23,171 nt of DNA, taken from JAAYKS01 sp964479435 (lineage in GTDB: Bacteria; Bacillota; Clostridia; Saccharofermentanales; UBA5734). The stretch's first letter is position 1. Each line of letters begins with the position of its first letter. The stretch is from contig CAYZME010000030.1 of the NCBI GenBank assembly GCA_964479435.1, positions 1 to 23,171 on the forward strand, written 5' to 3'. Shown here piece after piece: positions 1 to 6,923 of this stretch. The notes beneath the pieces are model-generated. The model had not been told where the DNA came from. It saw only the letters and a list, made by a program, of their open reading frames with translations, and ran no database searches. The position numbers were made by a program, and so were the translations under genes.

Positions 1-368
1 AGTGCCGCCTCTTCCACGTCCGCCTCCACCGCGGTTGTCGCCTGTGCTTTGAGATACTCCTTCATATATGCGTAATCGCGGATACGTTTTTCGATCCGGG
101 TTTTGTATTTGCGGAATTGTCCTTCCAGCACATCGATCGCCTGATCCAGGGCGGTAAAGGCGTCCAGCGCCGACGTTTCCGCCCGATAAAAATGGCTTTG
201 GATTTTTATCGTCACCTCAAGGATTTTGAGCTCTTTTTCTGCCCGGAGTTTGACATGGGCAACCGCGTCATCGCCAAAAAACTTGTCAAATTTTGCCAGT
301 TTCTGCTCGATTCGTTTGCGCAGAGGTTCGCCGATTTTCATTCCAATCCCAGTGATCATGACCTGCAT
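1..368 (-). CDS. hpf: Ribosome hibernation promoting factor, N-terminal part (cut by window edge)
   Basis: Read on the minus strand from ATG at 368, the frame is open to the window edge and gives 122 residues. It begins MQVMITGIGMKIGEPLRKRI and continues with LAKFDKFFGDDAVAHVKL, the beta-alpha-beta start of the HPF/RaiA (YfiA) fold. This family binds the 30S subunit near the decoding centre in stationary phase, and long forms use a C-terminal domain to dimerise 70S into inactive 100S ribosomes. The visible part ends in a charged, Ala/Glu-rich stretch (TTAVEADVEEAA) like the linker before the C-terminal domain of long HPF, so the rest should lie to the left. AGGAG sits about 8 nt before the start. 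The plus-strand frames over this region are shadows. The family call is secure; the long-form call is inferred from the linker. Confidence 0.9.
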   Translation of the reverse strand, partial: MQVMITGIGMKIGEPLRKRIEQKLAKFDKFFGDDAVAHVKLRAEKELKILEVTIKIQSHFYRAETSALDAFTALDQAIDVLEGQFRKYKTRIEKRIRDYAYMKEYLKAQATTAVEADVEEAA

Positions 369-557
369 GCGACCACTCCTTCCACACACCGCGAAGACGG
401 TGCCTTCTCAAGCTGCGGAGGACTGTGCGGCCGGGCGTTGCCGATGCGCTCGAGGCGGTGATCGGCGAAGACCACGGCCCCTCGTGGCAGCGCCTCCGGA
501 CAGCACCTCCGTGCAACTCCATGTTACCATTCCGCCAAAGCCGCACGCAATCGCGCA

Positions 558-566
558 TGTTACAAT
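558..566 (+). promoter_or_regulatory. Extended -10 promoter for the glycosyltransferase gene
   Basis: TGTTACAAT fits an extended -10 (TGnTATAAT) with one mismatch and lies 30 bases before the start codon at 597, which has GGGAGGA as its ribosome site. No convincing -35 is visible, as is common for extended -10 promoters. The same nine bases occur upstream of the DUF1538 operon. Confidence 0.45.
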
Positions 567-596
567 CATAGCAAACCGTGCAGGGAGGAATCCGCG

Positions 597-1562
597 ATGT
601 CCGCACCGGTCCTATCGGTGGTTGTACCGGTCTACAACGAAGAGGATGTGTTGCCCGAAACCTTGCGCCGGCTGCGCGCGGCGATGCGGGCCATCGGCCT
701 GCCCTATGAGGTGATTCTGGTCAACGACGGCAGCCGCGACGGCACCTTGCGGATCATCCGCGAAGCCTGCGCCGCGGACCCGGATGTCAAGCTGCTGTCG
801 CTCTCGCGCAATTTCGGCCATCAGACCGCCATCACCGCCGGGATGGACCACGCCTGCGGTCAGGCGATCGTGGTGATCGACGCCGATCTGCAGGACCCGC
901 CCGAGGTCATCGCCGAGATGGTGGCGCGCTGGCAGGAAGGGTTTGAGGTAGTGTACGGACGCCGCACCGAGCGGCAAGGCGAGACCGGGTTCAAACGGCT
1001 GACGGCAAAGCTTTATTATCGTTTGTTGCGGCGCCTGACCCCGGTCGATATCCCCGTCGATATCGGCGATTTTCGTCTGATCGACGCCAAAGTCCGTGAC
1101 GCGCTGCTGAGGGTACCGGAGCACAATCGTTATGTGCGTGGACTGGTCTCGTGGCTGGGCTTTCGCCAAACGTATGTGCCCTATGTGCGCGAAAAGCGGT
1201 GGGCGGGCACCACCAAATACCCCCTGGGCAAAATGATCCGCCTGGCGGTCGACGGCATCGCCTCGTTCTCCTATAAACCCTTGCAGGCAGGCCTTTCGAT
1301 TGGCATCGCTTTGTCTGTTTTCGCGCTCTTGTTTGCCCTGTTCATCTTTGTCACCCGCCTGGCCGGCTGGGTGTTCATGGAGCCGGGATGGGCCTCCCTG
1401 ATGTGCGTCATCTTGTTCTTTTTTGGCGTCGTCCTGATCATGCTCGGGATCATCGGCGCGTACATCGCCCGCATTTTTGAGGAAGTCCAGGCGCGCCCGC
1501 TGTATATCATCAGCGAGCGCATCGGCGCCTTGCCGGAAAACCCCCGCGATCCGAGACGATAA
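597..1562 (+). CDS. GT2 family membrane glycosyltransferase (DPM1/GtrB-like)
   Basis: The 321-residue protein has an N-terminal GT-A domain and two C-terminal membrane helices. VVPVYNEE (residues 9-16), VNDGSRDGT (42-50) and the metal/nucleotide motif DADLQD (95-100) are the standard GT2 landmarks. The helices span roughly 232-255 and 265-292. This architecture belongs to the dolichol-phosphate-mannose/bactoprenol-phosphate glycosyltransferases (GtrB, CsbB, ArnC relatives), which move a sugar from a nucleotide donor to undecaprenyl phosphate on the inner membrane face. The sugar cannot be read from sequence. No flippase or GtrC-type partner lies beside it, so it appears to be a stand-alone gene ending at a shared terminator with gap. 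Start ATG 597 has a good ribosome site. Confidence 0.88.
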   Translation: MSAPVLSVVVPVYNEEDVLPETLRRLRAAMRAIGLPYEVILVNDGSRDGTLRIIREACAADPDVKLLSLSRNFGHQTAITAGMDHACGQAIVVIDADLQDPPEVIAEMVARWQEGFEVVYGRRTERQGETGFKRLTAKLYYRLLRRLTPVDIPVDIGDFRLIDAKVRDALLRVPEHNRYVRGLVSWLGFRQTYVPYVREKRWAGTTKYPLGKMIRLAVDGIASFSYKPLQAGLSIGIALSVFALLFALFIFVTRLAGWVFMEPGWASLMCVILFFFGVVLIMLGIIGAYIARIFEEVQARPLYIISERIGALPENPRDPRR

Positions 1563-1599
1563 AAAACCCCGCCGCGACGTCTGGTCGCTGCGGGGTTTA
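1563..1599. terminator. Bidirectional intrinsic terminator between convergent genes
   Basis: A GC-rich inverted repeat, AAACCCCGC...GCGGGGTTT with an inner CGAC/GTCG stem, is flanked by A and T runs. It lies between the end of the glycosyltransferase gene (1562) and the end of gap (1629), so it can serve both strands. Confidence 0.85.
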
Positions 1600-1628
1600 T
1601 CACGCCAGGTGGCTGTGCGGGCGCGGGA

Positions 1629-2705
1629 TTACAGCGCGCCGTCTTTTTGCGCCATGAAGCGAAGCAGGTCGACGGTGCGGTTGGAATAACCCCACTCGTT
1701 GTCATACCAGGACACGACTTTGAAGAAGCGCTTTTCGCCCGGCAGATTGTTTTGCAACGTGGCCAGCGAATCATAGATCGAAGAGCGCGCGTCGTGAATG
1801 AAATCGGTCGAGACCAATTCCTCATCGGTGTAACCCAGGATGTCTTTGAGATAGGTCTTGGACGCTTCCTTGAGCTTGGCGTCGATCTCCTCGATCGAGG
1901 TGTCGCGCTCGGAGCGGAAGGTCAGGTCGACCACGGAAACGGTCGGGGTGGGAACGCGGAAAGACATGCCGGTCAGCTTGCCCTTGGTCGCCGGCAGCAC
2001 TTCGCCGACGGCTTTGGCCGCGCCGGTGGTCGAGGGGATGATGTTGATCGCCGCCGCGCGGCCGCCGCGCCAATCCTTTTTGGAAGGGCCGTCGACGGTT
2101 TTCTGGGTGGCGGTATATGAGTGAATGGTCGTCATCAGGCCGGTCTCGATGCCGATGCCTTCTTTGAGGATGACGTGTACCAGCGGCGCTAGGCAGTTGG
2201 TCGTGCACGACGCATTGGAGACGACGTGATGCTTCTCAGAATCATACTCGTCCTGGTTGACGCCGATCAGCAGCGTTTTGACACCGCCTTTGCCAGGCGC
2301 GGAAATGATGACCTTTTTGGCGCCGGCCTGTACGTGGCCGCCGGCTTTTTCCAGATCGGTAAACAGCCCGGTGGACTCAATCACATAATCCACGCCCAGG
2401 GCTTTCCAGGGCAGATCGGCCGGGTTGCGGGCCGCCATGATGCATTTGACTTTGTCTTTGCCGTTGATCACCAGTGTGTCGGGCTCTTCCAGGTCGGGCG
2501 CGCTCTTTTCGGTGGTAACCGTGTGTTTGAATTGCCCCTGGGTTGAGTCATAGCGAATCTGATACGCAAAATAATCCGCGTCGGTGGAAACGTCCGCGAC
2601 CGCGACCACGTCGATCTCTGTCCCGAGGAGACCCTGGTCACAAATCGCCTGGAAAACCATGCGTCCGATGCGGCCAAATCCGTTAATGCCCACTTTGATA
2701 GCCAT
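1629..2705 (-). CDS. gap: Glyceraldehyde-3-phosphate dehydrogenase, long type
   Basis: This is the glycolytic GAPDH, oxidising glyceraldehyde-3-phosphate to 1,3-bisphosphoglycerate with NAD(P). GINGFGRIGR (residues 6-15) is the dinucleotide-binding loop; SNASCTTNC supplies catalytic Cys167 and His195 lies in TTIHSYT. The C-terminal SWYDNEWGYSNR block is present. Start ATG 2705 follows GGAGGT by 7 nt; the frame extends further upstream but without an equally good site. At 358 residues it is some 20 longer than the usual bacterial GapA. The extra length is partly a segment before the Rossmann-domain end (RNPADLPW, residues 93-100) of the kind found in kinetoplastid glycosomal GAPDH and some bacterial relatives. 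It has its own promoter and an operator-like palindrome in its leader, and no other glycolytic gene adjoins it. Confidence 0.97.
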   Translation of the reverse strand: MAIKVGINGFGRIGRMVFQAICDQGLLGTEIDVVAVADVSTDADYFAYQIRYDSTQGQFKHTVTTEKSAPDLEEPDTLVINGKDKVKCIMAARNPADLPWKALGVDYVIESTGLFTDLEKAGGHVQAGAKKVIISAPGKGGVKTLLIGVNQDEYDSEKHHVVSNASCTTNCLAPLVHVILKEGIGIETGLMTTIHSYTATQKTVDGPSKKDWRGGRAAAINIIPSTTGAAKAVGEVLPATKGKLTGMSFRVPTPTVSVVDLTFRSERDTSIEEIDAKLKEASKTYLKDILGYTDEELVSTDFIHDARSSIYDSLATLQNNLPGEKRFFKVVSWYDNEWGYSNRTVDLLRFMAQKDGAL

Positions 2706-2729
2706 GTTGATACCTCCATATCCAATTTC

Positions 2730-2745
2730 CCTCTCTGCAGAGAGG
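2730..2745. promoter_or_regulatory. Perfect 16-bp palindrome in the gap leader
   Basis: CCTCTCTGCAGAGAGG is a perfect inverted repeat in the 5' untranslated region of gap, downstream of the predicted -10 (2769-2774) and about 25 bases before the start codon. It could be a repressor operator or a small RNA stem close to the ribosome site. The protein that might bind it cannot be named. Confidence 0.4.
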
Positions 2746-2768
2746 CATAAGCTAATGTGTATGGAAAG

Positions 2769-2795
2769 TTTATAGCATGATCCCCGCTTTTGCAA
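2769..2795 (-). promoter_or_regulatory. Promoter for gap
   Basis: On the minus strand TGCTATAAA gives an extended -10 (TATAAA at 2769-2774), with TTGCAA at 2790-2795 as a -35 at 15-bp spacing. The predicted start site is about 60 bases upstream of the gap ATG. Confidence 0.55.
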
Positions 2796-2838
2796 TTGCC
2801 TCGCATGTTTTCCTTTCGCCCCGACATCATCGCCTCGA

Positions 2839-2868
2839 TTGACACCGAATGGTATCGGGTGGTAACAT
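2839..2868 (+). promoter_or_regulatory. Promoter for tRNA-Ser
   Basis: A perfect -35 TTGACA (2839-2844) and TAACAT (2863-2868) are separated by 18 bp, placing the transcription start about 40 bases before the mature tRNA. It diverges from the gap promoter. Confidence 0.65.
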
Positions 2869-2916
2869 TCCTGTGCGCGCAAAAGAGACCGAAATCCGCA
2901 TAGGACAGTGTTTCAC

Positions 2917-3008
2917 GGAGAGATGGCTGAGCTGGTCTAAGGCGCACGACTGGAAATCGTGTGATGGCTAATACCCATCCGAGGGTTCGAATCCCTCTCT
3001 CTCCGCCA
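2917..3008 (+). tRNA. tRNA-Ser (anticodon GGA)
   Basis: The acceptor stem pairs GGAGAGA (2917-2923) with TCTCTCC (2998-3004), followed by G and an encoded CCA (3006-3008). The anticodon stem CACGA/TCGTG encloses CTGGAAA, with anticodon GGA at 2952-2954. A long variable arm (GATGG/CCATC) makes it a class II tRNA, as expected for serine. The T arm GAGGG-TTCGAAT-CCCTC is perfect. It decodes UCC and UCU. It is a single gene with its own promoter and terminator. Confidence 0.97.
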
Positions 3009-3044
3009 CCCTTTTCTTCCCCCTATGGAACCGCTTCGATTGGC

Positions 3045-3072
3045 AGGGGATCTGTGTATCCCTTGTTTTTTT
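3045..3072 (+). terminator. Intrinsic terminator after tRNA-Ser
   Basis: AGGGGAT and ATCCCTT form a 7-bp stem (one G-U) around CTGTGT, followed by GTTTTTTT. It lies about 37 bases after the CCA end and points in the tRNA direction. Confidence 0.65.
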
Positions 3073-3126
3073 GCCATCCGGGTAGGCGCACGAGCGCAGC
3101 AAGGAGCGGGTCGCGCAATGACGGAA

Positions 3127-3825
3127 TCAGTGGCTGGGCTTCTGATCAAACAGACCGCGAACTTCGACCACCGGTTCGACAAACAAAATGCCATTGCCGG
3201 GATCCTCGAGACGCAGTTCTTCGAAGAGGCTTTTGACCACGGCATCCACCAGCTCGCTGGGCATCAGAATCATGACCAGTTCTTTCTCCGGCTCAATTTG
3301 CATGCCGAATACTTTTTCCGTAAACTCCGATCCCGTCCCCCGGCCGTGCATGATCGTGCCGCCCTTCACACCTGACTTGCGCGCGATCTCGATCACATCC
3401 TCCGCCATGCCGCGATTGACGACGACAGTCAACTTCTTATACATACAATCCCCTTCCAACTCCCGCAAGGTAACCCAAATATCTTGTTTGTCATTGATGA
3501 GCTTGCTGGCGGTGACCACCGGCGTCGTATAAACGATCCCATGGCCCGGTTTATCCAACTGCAGCTCCCGGGTGAAAAAATCCATCAGTTCAGTGGCTTT
3601 TTCCTGCGCGATCAAAATGCTGACAATCTCTTTGCGTTGGCTTCTGATCCCCAGCAAATTTAACGTGGCGCTTTTCACCGTGCCTTTGCCCAATACGACG
3701 ATGCCACCGCGAATGTTCTTTTCTTTGGCGGCGATGGCAAACTTTTGGCACTGCGACTCGCCCAGGATGAACGTCATCGTCAAAAAAGACTGCGCCGCCG
3801 GCGGTTCTATCTTATGGTTATCCAT
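3127..3825 (-). CDS. Tandem-domain PII-like signalling protein partnered with DUF1538
   Basis: The 232-residue protein contains two successive PII-like (GlnB/ferredoxin-fold) domains, about residues 17-107 and 130-224. They share motifs in register: RGGIVVLGKGT (39-49) with KGGTIMHGRGTG (154-165), and DKPGHGIVYTTPVV (91-104) with EDPGNGILFVEPVV (207-220). PII proteins are normally single-domain trimers that bind ATP, ADP or another nucleotide between subunits and contact a target through the T-loop. The segments in the T-loop position are short and lack the classic uridylylated Tyr, so covalent GlnD-type control is unlikely. The gene begins 12 nt after the DUF1538 stop and has its own AGGAG site, so the two are co-transcribed. 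The probable job is ligand-responsive control of that transporter. The ligand, the oligomeric state and the direction of control are unknown. Confidence 0.82.
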   Translation of the reverse strand: MDNHKIEPPAAQSFLTMTFILGESQCQKFAIAAKEKNIRGGIVVLGKGTVKSATLNLLGIRSQRKEIVSILIAQEKATELMDFFTRELQLDKPGHGIVYTTPVVTASKLINDKQDIWVTLRELEGDCMYKKLTVVVNRGMAEDVIEIARKSGVKGGTIMHGRGTGSEFTEKVFGMQIEPEKELVMILMPSELVDAVVKSLFEELRLEDPGNGILFVEPVVEVRGLFDQKPSH

Positions 3826-3837
3826 GATGATCTCCTA

Positions 3838-5337
3838 TTACTCTTTCTTTGCACGACCCGTTCCGGATACCTTTCTCGTTTTAGCTTGATAGATTGCTCC
3901 CAGCAGCTCTACAGCGAGGATCGGCATCATCGCGACGATCGCGATCATGCCAAAACCGTCCGCGACGACATCGGCCGTTGGGATGTGTGAAGCGATGCCC
4001 TGGACAAAGGCGAGAGAAAAGGTCGCTGTCATCGGCCCGGAAGCGACGCCACCCGCGTCGTAGGCCATGCCCACAAACAAATCCGGGACGAAATACGCCA
4101 ACGCGGCCGCCAGCGTAAACCCCGGTATGACATACATCCAAAGCTGGATCCCGGGTACAAGGATCCGCAGAGCCGACATAAAGATCGAAAGACCGACAGC
4201 CACGGAGAGAAAGATCAAAACCAGTTTCCGTTTGACCGAACCTCCCGTGACGCTCTCTACCTGATGGGTCAACACGTGTACGGCCGGTTCCGCCAATACG
4301 GTCGTCAAGCCGAGTAGCAGTGCGACAAACAACACCGGCACACGGGAGTCCATCGCGGCCAGCTGAATGCCCAATTGGGATCCCACCGCCATGAAGCCGC
4401 CGTTCACGCCTAATAAAAATACCACCAGTCCCGCGTATGTCAAGACAAGTCCCCGGATGATGTCAATCACTCTGCGCTTGCGGTGTTTAAAGACAAAAAT
4501 CTGAAAGATCGCATACGCAAGAATGATCGGCAGCAAGGTCAAAAAGGACTCCCAGGCGATGTGCAACATTTTCGAAGCGTAGACACTCCACAGGCTGGAC
4601 GAAGTGATATCCGGTTCGGGTAAGACACCGTTCAGTTTGCCGGTTTTCAAAAACAGGCCCGTGATCAGGACGCCGAGGATGGCGCCGGAAGAAGAGATGC
4701 CCACGAGGCCAAAGCTGTCGGCTTCACTGGTTTTGGCATCCTTTTTTACCGCGGAAACACCCGCGGCCAAAGCCAGCATAAAGGGGACGGTGATCGCGCC
4801 GGTGGTGGCGCCGGACGCGTCAAAGGCGATCGCCAAAAAGTCCGAAGAAGAAAATATGGAAATGATAAAAATCAAACCATAGGCAGCCGTAAACACATAT
4901 TTCAAGCGCACATTGCGCAGAATACGCAACATTCCGAGTGTCATCATCACGGCAATCCCGATGGAGACCGCGACCACCATCAAGATGTTGTTGAATTGAC
5001 CGCCGGTGACGATGCCGACTTGCTTGGCGAGGATATGCAAATCCGGTTCCGCAAAGGAAATAAAAAACCCCAGAACCAAACTGACCGTGATGATCACCGC
5101 ATAGCTGTTTGAATGGGTAATCGCGTGACCAACGCCATGGCCAATCGGTTCCAAACCCTGGTCGATCCCGAACAAAAACACAGTCAAGCCCAGGATCACC
5201 AACACGGAGCCAATCAGGAAAGCAAATAACAGATTTGATTCCAGGGGGCTAATCGTAAAATGGAGTGCCAGTACAATCGCCGTGATTGGCAACACAGAAG
5301 CCAGTACTTCTTTGAATTTGCCGGTAACTTCGTCCAA
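3838..5337 (-). CDS. DUF1538 membrane protein, two fused repeats (UmpAB-like cation/proton antiporter candidate)
   Basis: The 499-residue, highly hydrophobic protein is two copies of DUF1538 joined head to tail. Matching motifs are FAEPDLHILAKQV (95-107) and LAEPAVHVLTHQV (348-360); AFDASGATTGAITVPF (171-186) and AYDAGGVASGPMTATF (425-440); and ADSFGLVGI and ADGFGMIAI. The acidic residues in these membrane-embedded motifs are good candidates for ion coordination. DUF1538 proteins UmpA and UmpB of Halomonas have, as I recall, been reported to act together as a Na+(Li+,K+)/H+ antiporter; here the pair would be one polypeptide. The start is TTG at 5337, preceded by AGAGGTGATG; an overlapping ATG is out of frame. 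A PII-like gene follows by 12 nt. Function is inferred from family and context, not shown. Confidence 0.8.
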   Translation of the reverse strand: MDEVTGKFKEVLASVLPITAIVLALHFTISPLESNLLFAFLIGSVLVILGLTVFLFGIDQGLEPIGHGVGHAITHSNSYAVIITVSLVLGFFISFAEPDLHILAKQVGIVTGGQFNNILMVVAVSIGIAVMMTLGMLRILRNVRLKYVFTAAYGLIFIISIFSSSDFLAIAFDASGATTGAITVPFMLALAAGVSAVKKDAKTSEADSFGLVGISSSGAILGVLITGLFLKTGKLNGVLPEPDITSSSLWSVYASKMLHIAWESFLTLLPIILAYAIFQIFVFKHRKRRVIDIIRGLVLTYAGLVVFLLGVNGGFMAVGSQLGIQLAAMDSRVPVLFVALLLGLTTVLAEPAVHVLTHQVESVTGGSVKRKLVLIFLSVAVGLSIFMSALRILVPGIQLWMYVIPGFTLAAALAYFVPDLFVGMAYDAGGVASGPMTATFSLAFVQGIASHIPTADVVADGFGMIAIVAMMPILAVELLGAIYQAKTRKVSGTGRAKKE

Positions 5338-5566
5338 CTCATCACCTCTGCAATCAAAATTTTTGCTTGTGCGGATGTGTTCGTCGTCCGATGCGGTTAT
5401 TTTCTACCCGTAAGGGCCCTGGGCCGCGTGGCCTGGGCCAATGGCCGTGCGGCTACTGGCCGTGCGGCTACTGGCCGTACGGCCTGGGCGTATTCACTTC
5501 GATATTTCTGACAGGCTGCCACAGCGGGCAGCAACAAAAACCATCCCTTCTTTCCAAGCGAAAATA
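5338..5566 (-). promoter_or_regulatory. Long GC-rich leader of the DUF1538-PII operon
   Basis: If transcription starts near the extended -10 at 5567-5575, the operon has an untranslated leader of about 220 bases. It is dense in short self-complementary segments such as GGCCGTACGGCC (5473-5484) and the GGGCC/GGCCC boxes at 5414-5440. No protein-coding frame in it looks real. I do not recognise a known riboswitch, though this is where an ion- or ligand-sensing RNA would sit. Confidence 0.4.
5443..5488. repeat. 15-bp tandem repeat in the operon leader
   Basis: The unit GGCCGTGCGGCTACT occurs twice exactly (5443-5457, 5458-5472) and is followed by a diverged third copy starting GGCCGTACGGC. Copy number could change by slippage and would alter leader folding. 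Confidence 0.85.
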
Positions 5567-5575
5567 ATTGTAACA
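5567..5575 (-). promoter_or_regulatory. Candidate extended -10 promoter of the DUF1538-PII operon
   Basis: On the minus strand CATGTTACAAT contains the same extended -10 seen upstream of the glycosyltransferase gene (558-566). No good -35 is present at 16-18 bp. Confidence 0.4.
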
Positions 5576-5612
5576 TGTAGTAAAACAGAATGAAAGCCGC
5601 GGAAAAACGCCT

Positions 5613-5642
5613 CTCCACCTGCGCCGGCCGGCGCAGGTGGAG
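5613..5642. repeat. 30-bp perfect palindrome
   Basis: CTCCACCTGCGCCGG is followed directly by its exact reverse complement, centred between 5627 and 5628. On the minus strand it is followed by GGCGTTTTT, so it could act as a leftward terminator. It could also be a dimeric-protein binding site upstream of the DUF1538 promoter. Nothing else gene-like is seen between the operon promoter and the next gene at 5751. Confidence 0.85.
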
Positions 5643-5750
5643 TTGTTGCCTCATCTGGCGCAATCCTTGCGGATATGGGAAGATAAAAGCGATGGAACGG
5701 GCGCAGGCGTCGCGGGAGCCGAGCATAAGGGGCGGTCAGGGAGACGAGAC

Positions 5751-6221
5751 ATGGAGTTTGAATCCTGTATCAAAAATTCATTTTGTGTAATTGGGAAAGA
5801 GGGCTCTACCCGCGAGGGGACCGGCTTTATACAACGGTTGTGGCAAGAGGCCAATTCCCATTTTTCCCAGATTTCCGCTTGCGTCAAACGGGACGTGGAA
5901 GGCGATTTGTCTGGTATCTGGGGCGCGATGTCCGATCTTTCGCTCGCTTTTCAACCGTGGGAAGACAATCATACGCGCGGGCTCTATCTGGCCGGTTTTG
6001 AAGCGGATGAGAGCGCGATCGCACCGCCGGGGTGGACACGCTGGCGCGTCCCTGCGTTCGAATATCTCTATACCCCAAACGACAAGCCCGACTCTTTTGC
6101 GCGCGGTGTGTCCGCACTGCAACGGTTGGGATATACACTCGCCGGTGCGGTCCAGGAGTTCACCTGCCCGCAAAGCGGCCGCGGGTATTTGTATTATCCG
6201 ATCCGCCGCATCGAGCCATGA
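5751..6221 (+). CDS. GyrI-like / AraC effector-binding domain protein
   Basis: The 156-residue protein starts at ATG 5751 behind CAGGGAGA. It matches the stand-alone GyrI-like small-molecule-binding fold (SHS2 duplication). Visible landmarks are FCVIGKEGSTREGTGFIQRLWQEAN-like spacing at residues 11-35, GIWGAMSD (55-62), the core YLAGFEADE and the C-terminal YLYYPIRRIEP. There is no DNA-binding domain, so it is not itself a regulator of the AraC or MerR type; relatives bind or hydrolyse hydrophobic small molecules or toxins. It lies 56 nt upstream of the SGNH hydrolase gene on the same strand with no terminator between, so the two may be co-transcribed. The ligand is unknown. Confidence 0.75.
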   Translation: MEFESCIKNSFCVIGKEGSTREGTGFIQRLWQEANSHFSQISACVKRDVEGDLSGIWGAMSDLSLAFQPWEDNHTRGLYLAGFEADESAIAPPGWTRWRVPAFEYLYTPNDKPDSFARGVSALQRLGYTLAGAVQEFTCPQSGRGYLYYPIRRIEP

Positions 6222-6277
6222 TGCGGAGTCTGCCGGCAGATGCCTGATCACCCCCATACACCAAAGGAGCCCGCGCG

Positions 6278-6904
6278 ATGAAAACGATCCTCTGCTATGG
6301 AGACTCCAACACATTTGGTTGGGATCCCGAATCCATGACGCGACTCGCGCCCGGCACGCGGTGGCCGGGCGTTGTCCAAGAACGCTTGGGGGACGCGTAC
6401 CACTTGATCGAAGAAGGTCTGCCGGGGCGGACGACCGTCTGGGCGGACCCCAGTATGGGCCTGATCAGCGGTGCGGACTACCTGTACCCCTGTCTGTTTT
6501 CGCACCAACCGATGGATATGGTCGTCCTCATGTTGGGAACCAATGATACCAAGCCGATGTTTGGCGCCACCCCTGTGGACATCAGCCGCGGGATGGAGCG
6601 GATCATTCGGATCATCGCCGCTTTTCGCAGTGAATTCATGCCCGCTCCCCCGCAGGTGTTACTCATCGCGCCCGCGCCGGTCAGGGCCCCCAAAGACCGC
6701 TTTGCGCAGATGTTCGCCGGCGCGGAGGCCAAATCGGCCGCGCTGGGGGCGCTGTATCGTGACCTGGCGGCCGCGCACGGCACGCTCTTTCTCGATGCGG
6801 GCGCATGGGTCGAGCCCAGTACGGCCGATGGTGTTCATCTGAACGCAAAATCGCATCGCGTATTGGGTCAGGCGATCGCGGAGGTGCTCGCCAAAGCTTT
6901 ATAA
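6278..6904 (+). CDS. SGNH/GDSL-family hydrolase (arylesterase-like)
   Basis: The 208-residue protein has the four SGNH blocks: GDSNTFGW with nucleophile Ser10, Gly in GLPGRTT (47-53), LGTNDTK (86-92) with the oxyanion Asn, and DGVHLN with Asp184 and His187. There is no signal peptide, so it is cytoplasmic. Enzymes of this form (arylesterase/acyltransferase, for example the M. smegmatis type with GDSxTWG) remove acyl or acetyl groups from small esters or sugars. The substrate cannot be read from sequence. Start ATG 6278 follows AAAGGAG. It ends 19 bases from the convergent diguanylate cyclase gene, with no clear terminator between. Confidence 0.88.
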   Translation: MKTILCYGDSNTFGWDPESMTRLAPGTRWPGVVQERLGDAYHLIEEGLPGRTTVWADPSMGLISGADYLYPCLFSHQPMDMVVLMLGTNDTKPMFGATPVDISRGMERIIRIIAAFRSEFMPAPPQVLLIAPAPVRAPKDRFAQMFAGAEAKSAALGALYRDLAAAHGTLFLDAGAWVEPSTADGVHLNAKSHRVLGQAIAEVLAKAL

Positions 6905-6923
6905 AAAGAAGAAAAACCTTCAC

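Noticed and set aside
612..1169. Minus-strand open frame opposite the glycosyltransferase gene
   Set aside because: Shadow of a GC-rich gene; the plus-strand product has clear GT2 motifs and this frame has none.
2468..2947. Minus-strand frame spanning the gap start and the tRNA
   Set aside because: It overlaps the gap N-terminus in another frame and the tRNA gene, and has no recognisable domain.
5443..5488. Tandem repeats considered as a CRISPR array
   Set aside because: The units are contiguous without spacers and only about 15 bp; no cas genes are present. The same applies to the 17-bp repeats at 21566-21632.
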